From Acidobacteriota bacterium (GTDB lineage Bacteria > Acidobacteriota > Polarisedimenticolia > QHYA01), in the NCBI GenBank assembly GCA_003223995.1, contig QHYA01000147.1, positions 1 to 11,613 of the forward strand: a DNA stretch of 11,613 nt. Direction: 5' to 3'. The translations under genes and the position numbers were made by a program. Each line of letters opens with the position of its first letter. Within the stretch, counting starts at the first letter, position 1. The notes below the pieces were generated by a model. It worked only from the letters and a program-made list of their open reading frames with translations, was not told the DNA's origin and did no database searches. Positions 1 to 6,629 of the stretch are shown here, piece after piece.

Positions 1-319
1 AGGGGAGGCGGTTGGCGAGCGTGAAATCCGGCGCGATCCGCATGTGGTCGGGCAGGCTGAGCAGGACCAGCGAGCAGGTCAGGAGCATCTTGTCGGCAGC
101 AGGGTCGAGCAGGGCGCCGAGCGCGGTTTTCTGCTTCAGGATCCTGGCGATCAGACCGTCGAAGGCATCGGTCAGGGCGGCGGCGGCAAACAGCCCCAAG
201 GCCAGGCCGTGGCGGTTGCTCAGCAATGCCAAGGCGAGGAAAGGGATCGACACGAGCCGCAGGAACGTCAACTGGTTCGCGAAAGTGAGGTTTCGAAGGA
301 TCTGCCGGCCCGGGGTCAC
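1..319 (-). CDS. CDP-alcohol phosphatidyltransferase, PgsA-like (partial, C-terminus beyond window)
   Basis: An integral membrane enzyme that would transfer a phosphatidyl group from a CDP-linked lipid to an alcohol; the sequence most resembles PgsA, which makes phosphatidylglycerol phosphate. The first 106 codons are visible. The family signature DxxDGxxARx(8)GxxxDxxxD is complete: D51, D54-G55, A58-R59, G68, D72 and D76, which bind the metal and CDP moiety. Hydrophobic stretches at about 19-33 and 39-50 fit the first membrane helices, and the N-terminal NQLTFLRL resembles the usual PgsA start. The GTG start at 319 gives a normal family N-terminus. AAGGA lies just upstream, but it overlaps the predicted -10 box, so the message may be leaderless. 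Divergent from pilT. Family is secure; exact substrate (PgsA, PssA or cardiolipin synthase type) is not. Confidence 0.87.
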   Translation of the reverse strand, partial: MTPGRQILRNLTFANQLTFLRLVSIPFLALALLSNRHGLALGLFAAAALTDAFDGLIARILKQKTALGALLDPAADKMLLTCSLVLLSLPDHMRIAPDFTLANRLP

Positions 320-325
320 CGGTTC

Positions 326-355
326 CTTATAGGGCCGAGCGGCCGAAGCTGTCAA
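326..355 (-). promoter_or_regulatory. Sigma70-type promoter of the phosphatidyltransferase gene
   Basis: On the minus strand a perfect TTGACA (355-350) is followed after 18 nt by TATAAG (331-326). Transcription would start about 7 nt further on, at or next to the GTG start codon at 319. This is the best match to a housekeeping promoter in the window. A tandem repeat array begins one base upstream of the -35 box. Confidence 0.65.
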
Positions 356-356
356 C

Positions 357-413
357 GATTTCGCCTGGCACGATCCTGGCGTGATTTCGCCCTGGCACGA
401 TTTCGCCTGGCAC
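357..413 (-). repeat. Four contiguous head-to-tail repeats abutting a -35 box
   Basis: Read on the minus strand, four units follow each other without gaps: GTGCCAGGCGAAATC (413-399), GTGCCAGGGCGAAATC (398-383, one extra G), a shortened ACGCCAGGATC (382-372), and GTGCCAGGCGAAATC again (371-357). One base later comes the TTGACA of the phosphatidyltransferase promoter. A weak fifth copy may lie at about 414-425. The array fills the divergent intergenic region beside pilT. Its position suits a regulator-binding array, but a non-regulatory tandem duplication is also possible. Confidence 0.8.
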
Positions 414-506
414 ACCCCTGGCCACCCACCCTGACGCGCCCGATGCAATTCCGGCTCTCGAAAGGTCGTTTGACGCGGCCCCGGACGGGACCCAAATTTG
501 ACGGGT

Positions 507-1928
507 ATGCAGATTGACGACCTTCTGCAGTTCATGGTGCGGCAGGGAGCTTCGGATCTGCATCTCAAGGCGGCCCGCCCTCCCCTGCTGAGGATCAATG
601 GGAAGCTGCTCCCACTGAAGTCCGAGCCCCTCCCCGTCGAGGCGGTGCGAGCGCTCCTGATGTCGATCCTGGACGATCGTCAGAAGGCGCAGCTCGAGAC
701 GGAGTTCTACGTTGACCTCGCCTACTCGCTGCCAGGGGTCAGCCGCTTCCGGGCGACGGTGTACTTCCAGCGCGGATCGGTCTCGGCGGTGTTCCGCAGG
801 GTCCCCTTCGAGTTCCCCAGCCTGGATGAATGGAACCTCCCCGAGGTTCTGAAGGAGTTCACCACCTTGCCGCAGGGGCTCGTGCTCCTCACCGGTCCGG
901 CCGGCTCGGGGAAATCCTCCACGCTGGCGGCGCTGATCCAGGAGACCGTCAACACGCGACCCGTCCACGTCGTCAGCATCGAGGACCCGATCGAGTTCCT
1001 GATCACCGACTCCACCGGCTGCGCCAGCCAGCGGGAGATCGGCACGGACACCCGGTCCTTCGCCGAGGCCCTCCGCAACACGCTCCGGCAGGACCCCGAC
1101 GTCATCATGGTGGGTGAGATGCGCGACAGGGAGACCACCGAGACGGCCCTGAGCGCAGCGGAGACGGGCCACCTCGTGCTCTCCACGCTCCACACCAACA
1201 GCGCCGCCCAGACGGTGGACCGGATCGTCGGAGCCTTCCCCGAGGCGCAGCACCGGGCGATCCGGCTGCAGCTCTCGCAAGTCATCGAGGCGGTGATCTG
1301 CCTGCGGCTCATCGAACGGAGGGACGGCGAGGGGATGGTCGCAGCGGTCGAGATCATGAAGGGATCGCCGCGCGTCAGGAAGCTGATCGCGGATGGCAAT
1401 CTGCCGGAGCTTTACGAGGAGATCGAGCGGTCGGTCGGCTACGAGAGGATGCAGTCGCTCAACCAGTCGCTGACGGCGCTCGTGGTCAACGGCGTCGTCA
1501 GCCGGGACCGGGCCCTGGCCGAATCCCCGCAGCCCGCCGACCTGGATCTGATGCTACGAAAGCTGCTGCTGCCCAATCAGGGCGGAGCGGCTCCGGAGGA
1601 TGACATGGCTGTCTCGAGCGCCGATTACTCGCATATCCTTCGCCTTCAGGAGGTCCAGAAGGCTTACGACGAGCTCCAGGAGCGCTACCAGCGCGAGCTG
1701 ACCGAACGCGATGCCCTGATCGTCAGGCTCGAGGAGGAGTTGCGGGGGCAGAACCAGGCGGGGTCGACCGTCGAGGGGACGGTGCGGGCCTTGACGGAGG
1801 AAAAGGAGAAGCTCGCGCGACAGATCGTGTTCCAGAAGCAGGAGCTGGAGGGGAAGATCGAGAAGCTCCAGATGCGTATCCGCGACCTGACCTCGACTCC
1901 CGCCGGCTCGGGCATCTACCGGCGCTGA
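507..1928 (+). CDS. pilT: PilT-family type IV pilus retraction ATPase with C-terminal coiled-coil extension
   Basis: Cytoplasmic hexameric ATPase that powers type IV pilus retraction (twitching). The PAS-like N-terminal domain has the typical SDLHL (16-20). The ATPase domain has Walker A GPAGSGKS (130-137), the Asp box around SIEDP (157-161), Walker B around IMVGEMRD with catalytic E204, and the His box with H222 and H229. E204, H222 and H229 sit at the same numbers as in Pseudomonas PilT. The C-terminal AIRNLIRE-type helix is degenerate (PRVRKLIADG, 288-297). The family usually ends near 350-370 residues; this protein has 473. The extra part is a linker plus two heptad-like charged helices at about 374-412 and 424-461. 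ATG 507 is chosen because it gives the normal N-terminus; an in-frame TTG at 498 adds three residues. No other pil genes are in the window. PilU is an alternative name. Confidence 0.93.
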   Translation: MQIDDLLQFMVRQGASDLHLKAARPPLLRINGKLLPLKSEPLPVEAVRALLMSILDDRQKAQLETEFYVDLAYSLPGVSRFRATVYFQRGSVSAVFRRVPFEFPSLDEWNLPEVLKEFTTLPQGLVLLTGPAGSGKSSTLAALIQETVNTRPVHVVSIEDPIEFLITDSTGCASQREIGTDTRSFAEALRNTLRQDPDVIMVGEMRDRETTETALSAAETGHLVLSTLHTNSAAQTVDRIVGAFPEAQHRAIRLQLSQVIEAVICLRLIERRDGEGMVAAVEIMKGSPRVRKLIADGNLPELYEEIERSVGYERMQSLNQSLTALVVNGVVSRDRALAESPQPADLDLMLRKLLLPNQGGAAPEDDMAVSSADYSHILRLQEVQKAYDELQERYQRELTERDALIVRLEEELRGQNQAGSTVEGTVRALTEEKEKLARQIVFQKQELEGKIEKLQMRIRDLTSTPAGSGIYRR

Positions 1929-1953
1929 TCCTTTCACTACAACGGCCCTGGTC

Positions 1954-1976
1954 CTGTCGCCGCCCGGCGCGGACAG
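1954..1976. terminator. Possible bidirectional hairpin between convergent pilT and miaA
   Basis: The 49-nt gap between the two stop codons holds an imperfect inverted repeat: CTGTC (1954-1958) pairs with GACAG (1972-1976), with an inner GCC/GGC pairing and a 3-nt bulge. There is no T-tract on either side, so intrinsic termination is uncertain. Confidence 0.3.
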
Positions 1977-1977
1977 C

Positions 1978-2955
1978 TCACCGTCCCGCCCCTGGGCCGT
2001 AGCCCAGCGCCTCGAGGGCGGGACGGGCGATGCCCTCCGCCTCCTCGAGTAGCCGCGTGGGAGGCAGGGCGCCGTCGAGCCACGCGACTCCTTCCTCCCT
2101 GCGGAACCAGGTCATCTGGCGCTTCGCGAAGCGGCGCGTGTTCCGGGCGATGAGCTCCACCGCTTCCTTCGAGCTGATCCTCCCCGACAGCATCTCCACG
2201 GCCTCGCGGTAGCCAAGGGCCTTGAAGGCGTTGGCCGAAGCGGGAACACCAGCGGCGAGCAGGCCTCGGGTCTCTTCGAACAGTCCCATCTGCACGAAAC
2301 GGTCCACGCGTTCGTCGATCCTGCGGTAGAGCTCCTCGCGAGCGAGGTTGATCCCGAGCTTCACGTTGCGGTAGAGCTCGGGGCCGAATCCCTCCTCCCG
2401 GAAATAGGCGGACATGGGGCGGCGGGTGAGCAGGTACACCTCCAGGGCCCGGACGGTCCTCTGCGGGTCGCTCGGAGCGATCCGCGCGGCGACATCGGGA
2501 TCGACCCGTTCCAGCATGCGGTGCAGGAAGCGCTCGCCGCGCCGCCTCGCGATCTCCCGCAGCCGCTTCCGGAGCCTCTCATCGCGCCGCGGCGCTTCGA
2601 ACATCCCGCGCAGCAGAGCGCGGAGGTAGAGACCGGTCCCCCCGACGACGACCGGGAGCATTTCCTGCGCCCTGATCGTGGCGATGGCTTGCTGGGCAAG
2701 GCGCACGAATTCGCCCATGGAGAAATCCTGCCCGGGATCGGCGACGTCGATCAGGTGGTGGCGGACCGCGGCTCGCGACGCGAGGGACGGCTTCGCCGTG
2801 CCGATGTCCAGCCCGCGATAGACTTGCATGGAATCGGCGCTGACGATATGCCCGCGAAGCCGCAGTGCGAGGCCAAGGGCAAGCTCGCTCTTGCCGGAGG
2901 CCGTGGGCCCGATGACGAGCAGCAGTGGCGGCGCGCCGCCGGTTGGCATCGCCAC
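1978..2955 (-). CDS. miaA: tRNA dimethylallyltransferase (isopentenyltransferase)
   Basis: Transfers a dimethylallyl group from DMAPP to N6 of A37 in tRNAs that read UNN codons, the first step to ms2i6A. The protein has 325 residues, a normal length. The P-loop GPTASGKS (16-23) is followed by the substrate-binding DSMQVYRGLDIGTAKP (41-56), the HHLIDV segment (66-71), GGTGLY (105-110), the QRTVRALE tRNA-binding segment (165-172) and the C-terminal NTRRFAKRQMTWFR (272-285), all hallmarks of MiaA. It starts 9 nt after the stop of the SpoIID-family gene and is probably cotranscribed with it. GTG 2955 is taken as the start; ATG 2949, two codons later, is equally possible, and neither has a strong Shine-Dalgarno. 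Confidence 0.96.
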   Translation of the reverse strand: MAMPTGGAPPLLLVIGPTASGKSELALGLALRLRGHIVSADSMQVYRGLDIGTAKPSLASRAAVRHHLIDVADPGQDFSMGEFVRLAQQAIATIRAQEMLPVVVGGTGLYLRALLRGMFEAPRRDERLRKRLREIARRRGERFLHRMLERVDPDVAARIAPSDPQRTVRALEVYLLTRRPMSAYFREEGFGPELYRNVKLGINLAREELYRRIDERVDRFVQMGLFEETRGLLAAGVPASANAFKALGYREAVEMLSGRISSKEAVELIARNTRRFAKRQMTWFRREEGVAWLDGALPPTRLLEEAEGIARPALEALGYGPGAGR

Positions 2956-2964
2956 GCGACTCGC

Positions 2965-5211
2965 TCAATAGAGCCGGGCCAGATCGATGCCGGTGTAGTA
3001 GTGCTTGAGGATGCTGCGGTAGCTCTCGCCGCGCACGGCCATGCCATAGGCGCCCATCTGGCACAGCCCCACGCCATGCCCCCACCCCTTGCCGCTGAAT
3101 ACCACCCGGCGTAGCTTGCCGTCCGGCCCTCGCTGCCGGTCGATGGCGAACAGGCTCTCCTTCAACCCGAGTGCCGTCCGGACATTGAAGCCGTTCAGCG
3201 TGGCCTCTCCCTGCTCTCCGACAACTCGCAGCGAAACGATACGCCCCGACACGCCCCGGCGCTCGGCGATCAGGTCTTTCACGTCGCCGATCTCGAGCCG
3301 CGCCGAAAGCTTCTGCGCCAGCTCGACTGCCGACATCGACACTTCCCAAGAATAGCTGGGTGAGTACCTGTCGTCCGACAAGCCCTTCCGTCCGGGAAGC
3401 ACGAGAAGGTACTGCATCTCGGAGTTGCCCCCGCTCGAGACACGGATCCTGTCGCCGGGATAGAGGGTCACCCTCTGGCGTGGGACCGGCCCGCCTCCAA
3501 GGTCCAGGAAGAGCGCGATGTGGCCCGGTGCTGCCAGAGACACCTCTTTCTCCGGCCTCCTCAGCTTCAGCTTCCTCCCCCCGCCCGCGATCAGCACCCC
3601 TTCGGTCAGGTCGGGTATGCCGTAGATGGCGGCGGCTCTCTGGAGAACCAGCAGGGCCTCCCCTCCCAGCAGGGAGCCCCCCGGCCTGAGTGCTCCCCCT
3701 TCGGCGGCCGGAAGAAGCCCGCGGGAGGCGAGGGCCGCCACCACTCGCGTGTTGTCCGGCCGGATCAGATCCGCATCGGAGAAGGGGAGCACTGCTGGAA
3801 GGTCGCGCCTGTCCACTAGGACCTCGGCGCGCTCCCGCCATCCCAGCCTCTCGGCGAGGGCGAGAGGGAAGCCGAGACGGCTCGAAGCGTCGTGGCCCTC
3901 GGCGATCTTTCCGCCGAGACCGAGCCGCTCTGCTGTCTTCCCGATCAGCGCCCTCGCATCCTCCTCCGCCAGAGGCTGCTGCCTCCAGTGAGCCAGCAGT
4001 TGCTCCGCGCCGGCGATTCCGCCCGTCGCGAGAAGAGCTGCGGCATGGACCTGCTCGGGGGGGCCTCCCGCGTCGGCAGCGGCCGTTCCTTCGATCACGA
4101 CCCCATGGCGGCCGAGCGTCTGCTCGTCCGGATAGCAGGGGACGCCTCGGAGGTAAGGGGCGGCTTCCTCGGGGAAAATCTCTCCTCCGTCCTCCGTGTG
4201 CCCGCCGCAGGTCGAAGTGAAAAGAGCATTGATCGGCCCGCCCTGATATGTGGCCACGATTCCGGCGGTCTCTCGCACCGCCCTGTCGGAGAGGGCCTGC
4301 TCGCCGGAGAGCCCCTCGTAGACCTGGCAGCGCGGCGAGTCGCAGAGATCGAACCCTTCCTCCACGAAGCGTCCGAGGTTGCGGACGGCATAGGTGCGCG
4401 CGGCGACAGATTGGGCCTTGAGCGCCTCCAGCTCCGGCCAGAGAGAGGGTCCCAGCTCCGCTGGCACGACCCCTCTGAGGTAGGGCTCGAGGGGGAGCGA
4501 GTTGACGATCCTGAGGGCGGCCGAGTGGTCCACGAGCAGTTCCAGCGAACCGCGATATCTCTTCCCATCGACGGCGAGAATCGTCTCCCCGACCGGCTCG
4601 ACCCTGGCGCGGGCGATCTCCAGAGCGACCGTGGCATATGACGAGTCCACCAAACGCAGCCACGCAGGTCCGGCCGCAGCCGGCTCATCCACGGCCCAGG
4701 CGTCCATGTATCCAAGGGCCCGCAGCTTCTGGATCATCGGGATGATCCCCTCACGGCTGGAGGCGGCCCCCGCCCGCACCCTCCAGGATCCCCTGTCCGG
4801 GCTGTAGGCGACCGAGACCTCCTCGTCAATCTCGCTTCTCAGACGCGAGGCAAGTCCTTCCGCCTCTCCGCGGCTCGCCAGAGCCGCAGCTTGCACACGC
4901 CAGATGCGCCCTTCCGAAGGCACGGCGCCGTGAGTCGTGACGAGGACGTCCTCGCGGTACTGCTCTTTCCAGGCAGGCCGGCCCGTGGCGGAATCGAGGA
5001 TTCGAAAGGGGCCATCTGCCGAGATCGTCACCTTGAGCCGGTCGGTCGTCAGACCCACCCGGATCGCCGGACCCTCGGGAGGCGCTCCCTTCAAGCGATC
5101 CATGGCCCCCGCCTGCGGCCCCAGGCCGGCGGTGGGGCGGGGAACCCCGAATGGCTGCGGCAGCAAGGCCGCGACGAGGAGCGCGAGAAGCGAGAAGGAG
5201 CGGGTCGTCAC
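2965..5211 (-). CDS. Secreted SpoIID/LytB-family protein with SPOR and SLH-like regions
   Basis: Probable exported peptidoglycan-acting protein, 748 residues. The hydrophobic N-terminus at about 5-22 looks like a signal peptide. Residues 101-177 show the two-half pattern of a SPOR domain (RIWRVQAAAL then SWRVRAGAA), which binds denuded glycan strands. The SpoIID core covers about 218-360: LEPYLRGVVPAELG with candidate catalytic E252, then LKAQSVAARTYA (264-275). The family's closing block KGWGHGVGLCQMGAYGMA (708-725) and HYYTG (737-741) is at the far C-terminus. Between these lie about 340 extra residues. They include a degenerate S-layer-homology-like stretch at about 475-530 (DLIRPDN, ALRPGG, LLVLQRA) and possibly another at 387-431. 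SpoIID in Bacillus is a lytic transglycosylase; activity here is inferred. The GTG start is the first in-frame start after an upstream TAA. Divergent from the HAD gene; miaA follows 9 nt downstream. Confidence 0.88.
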   Translation of the reverse strand: MTTRSFSLLALLVAALLPQPFGVPRPTAGLGPQAGAMDRLKGAPPEGPAIRVGLTTDRLKVTISADGPFRILDSATGRPAWKEQYREDVLVTTHGAVPSEGRIWRVQAAALASRGEAEGLASRLRSEIDEEVSVAYSPDRGSWRVRAGAASSREGIIPMIQKLRALGYMDAWAVDEPAAAGPAWLRLVDSSYATVALEIARARVEPVGETILAVDGKRYRGSLELLVDHSAALRIVNSLPLEPYLRGVVPAELGPSLWPELEALKAQSVAARTYAVRNLGRFVEEGFDLCDSPRCQVYEGLSGEQALSDRAVRETAGIVATYQGGPINALFTSTCGGHTEDGGEIFPEEAAPYLRGVPCYPDEQTLGRHGVVIEGTAAADAGGPPEQVHAAALLATGGIAGAEQLLAHWRQQPLAEEDARALIGKTAERLGLGGKIAEGHDASSRLGFPLALAERLGWRERAEVLVDRRDLPAVLPFSDADLIRPDNTRVVAALASRGLLPAAEGGALRPGGSLLGGEALLVLQRAAAIYGIPDLTEGVLIAGGGRKLKLRRPEKEVSLAAPGHIALFLDLGGGPVPRQRVTLYPGDRIRVSSGGNSEMQYLLVLPGRKGLSDDRYSPSYSWEVSMSAVELAQKLSARLEIGDVKDLIAERRGVSGRIVSLRVVGEQGEATLNGFNVRTALGLKESLFAIDRQRGPDGKLRRVVFSGKGWGHGVGLCQMGAYGMAVRGESYRSILKHYYTGIDLARLY

Positions 5212-5217
5212 CTTCCG

Positions 5218-5223
5218 ATTTTA
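5218..5223 (-). promoter_or_regulatory. Candidate -10 box for the SpoIID-family gene (possibly leaderless)
   Basis: TAAAAT on the minus strand (5 of 6 to TATAAT) ends exactly 7 nt before the GTG start at 5211, so transcription could begin at the start codon. No convincing -35 hexamer lies 16-18 nt upstream. GGAAG directly touches the GTG and is too close to act as a normal ribosome binding site. Confidence 0.35.
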
Positions 5224-5344
5224 CACGAGCCCTTTTCCGCCCTTCCGGGGCCTTGCAGGGGGCCTTCGCTCCGGCTCTCCCCCCAGGAGTTGCTCATCGA
5301 TTCCGGCCGAGGGCGAGCTCCCCACTCCTCACGAACCTGGGGGC

Positions 5345-5350
5345 TAGACT
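5345..5350 (+). promoter_or_regulatory. Candidate -10 box for the HAD hydrolase gene (possibly leaderless)
   Basis: TAGACT ends exactly 7 nt before the ATG at 5357. It lies within GGCTAGACTG (5342-5351), which recurs identically on the minus strand ahead of the threonine synthase-like gene (10274-10265). No good -35 and no well-placed Shine-Dalgarno are seen. Confidence 0.3.
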
Positions 5351-5356
5351 GTTCTC

Positions 5357-6034
5357 ATGGACGTTCGGATCCGGGGCCTGCTCTTCGACCTGTGGAACAC
5401 GCTGCTGGCCAGCGACGCCCCCGTCAACCCGGTGCTCGAACTGGGGCGGAGGTTGAGGGAAGCCGGTGCTTCAGGCTGGCTCCCGGCGATCGAAAGAGGA
5501 ATGATGATGCGCCCTCTGGGGGGGATCGAGGAAGCCCTGCCGGAGGTCGAGAGGGCAGCGGGGATCGTCCTCGAGCCGCAGGCACGCCGAGAAGCCGCGC
5601 GTGCCTGGCAGCGGGCCAGCGAGAAGGTCGCCCTGTTCAGCGATGTCCTTCCGGCACTCGACCGGCTTCGAGACCGCTACCGGCTCGGTCTCCTGTCCAA
5701 CACGCAATCATTCGATCTGGAGTTCCTTCGATCGAGCGGTCTCGAGGAGCGATTTCACTCCGTCCGGTATTCCTGGCAGACCGCACTTCTCAAGCCCGAC
5801 CCGCGCGCCTTCGCCGAGGCCACCGCAGCTCTCGGGTTGCAGCCCCACGAGGTCCTCATGGTCGGAGACAACTGGCGGGATGATGTCAGCGGAGCTCGCG
5901 CCGCGGGCCTTCGAGCCGTTTTCATTCGCCGCAGGGGCGGCGCGCTTTCTCACCGGGAGCGGCCTCGCGGCGAACCCTTCATCGATGATCTCCACGATCT
6001 CGAACGGCTTCTAGCGGCGGGCGAGCCGCTCTGA
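5357..6034 (+). CDS. HAD-superfamily hydrolase (phosphatase-like)
   Basis: A 225-residue soluble Rossmann-fold HAD hydrolase, substrate unknown. Motif I is FDLWNTL with nucleophile D11; the +2 residue, usually Asp (general acid in phosphatases), is W13. Motif II is LLSNTQ (S114), motif III K146 in LLKPDP, and motif IV GDNWRDD with D171 and D175/D176. Residues about 18-92 form a helical cap, as in subfamily I HADs. The Trp variant of motif I is seen in some HAD proteins and recalls the FDxYGT of haloacid dehalogenases, so phosphatase activity should not be assumed. The gene stands alone: divergent from the SpoIID-family gene and convergent with folE. ATG 5357 places motif I at residue 10, as is normal. 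Confidence 0.87.
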   Translation: MDVRIRGLLFDLWNTLLASDAPVNPVLELGRRLREAGASGWLPAIERGMMMRPLGGIEEALPEVERAAGIVLEPQARREAARAWQRASEKVALFSDVLPALDRLRDRYRLGLLSNTQSFDLEFLRSSGLEERFHSVRYSWQTALLKPDPRAFAEATAALGLQPHEVLMVGDNWRDDVSGARAAGLRAVFIRRRGGALSHRERPRGEPFIDDLHDLERLLAAGEPL

Positions 6035-6059
6035 GGGCTGCCTGTTTTCGGGGCGGCCC
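6035..6059. terminator. Bidirectional hairpin between convergent HAD and folE genes
   Basis: An 8-bp stem, GGGCTGCC (6035-6042) with GGCGGCCC (6052-6059), one T-G wobble, closes a 9-nt loop at 6043-6051. It begins directly after the HAD stop codon and fills most of the 34-nt gap to the folE stop. There is no T-tract, so efficiency is unknown, but its place between convergent genes suits a shared terminator. Confidence 0.5.
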
Positions 6060-6068
6060 GATCCGCCA

Positions 6069-6629
6069 TCAGCCCGCGGCCTCGAGCAGCCTCATGGTCT
6101 CGTCGCGGTAGGGGGGTTCGGCGCAGGCCCCTTGAGTGCGCAATGTGACGACGCGAGCCGCAGGTCGGCGCACACCCCGGCAGGACAGGCATTCGTGCCG
6201 GGCGACAAGCATGCAGGCTGCTCCCCGAGGCTCGAGCGTCTCGACGATGATCTCGAGGATCTGAGAGGTCAACCGCTCCTGGATCTGGAGCCGGCGCGAG
6301 AGGCAGTCCACGAGGCGGACCAGCTTGGAAAGCCCTGTCTGACGCTGGGCGGGAAGGTACGCGATCGAGACCTTCCCGGTGAAAGGGAGCAGGTGGTGGA
6401 GGCAGACGGACTGGAAATCGATCTTCTGCACAACGACCAGCCCCTGCTCTCCCTCGACGGGCTCCCATGTGATGATCCCGCGGGGATCGATCGCGTAGCC
6501 GGAAAGAAGCTCATCGGCCCAGGCGCGCGCGACCCGCTCCGGCGTCCGCGCGAGGTCTTCTCCTCGGACCGCATCGCCGACGCCGTCGAGAAAGATCCGC
6601 ACTGCTTCCGCCAGCTTCTGGCGGTTCAC
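6069..6629 (-). CDS. folE: GTP cyclohydrolase I (GCYH-IA)
   Basis: Converts GTP to 7,8-dihydroneopterin triphosphate, the entry to folate and to queuosine. The 186-residue protein keeps the N-terminal RTPERVARAW (28-37), GLSKLVRLVD (99-108) and QERLTSQI (117-124, with the guanine-binding Glu at 118). It also keeps the C-terminal HECLSCRGVRRP (145-156), whose C147 is the third zinc ligand. The other ligands are C76 and H79. The usual CEHHLLPF reads CLHHLLPF, so Leu77 replaces the near-invariant Glu (Glu111 in E. coli); the Met of the usual C-M-S-M-R-G motif is C150. GTG 6629 overlaps the queD stop (GTGA, 4 nt) with GAGGGAG about 7 nt upstream. This decides the start; longer forms would run deep into queD. 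Last gene of folB-queD-folE. Confidence 0.93.
   Translation of the reverse strand: MNRQKLAEAVRIFLDGVGDAVRGEDLARTPERVARAWADELLSGYAIDPRGIITWEPVEGEQGLVVVQKIDFQSVCLHHLLPFTGKVSIAYLPAQRQTGLSKLVRLVDCLSRRLQIQERLTSQILEIIVETLEPRGAACMLVARHECLSCRGVRRPAARVVTLRTQGACAEPPYRDETMRLLEAAG

Noticed and set aside
357..413. Tandem repeats considered as a CRISPR array or plasmid-type iterons.
   Set aside because: Units are 11-16 bp and contiguous with no spacers, and there are no cas or rep genes nearby.
327..1280. A 317-codon minus-strand frame opposite pilT.
   Set aside because: Composition is biased and no motif is visible; the opposite strand encodes every PilT catalytic motif. Its C-terminal peptide repeat only reflects the DNA repeat at 357-413.
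2579..4663. A very long open frame (694 codons) on the minus strand overlapping the SpoIID-family gene and miaA.
   Set aside because: It is Arg/Gly/Ala/Pro-rich with no recognisable motif, and it lies in another frame of two genes with clear family signatures; long shadow frames are expected at high GC.
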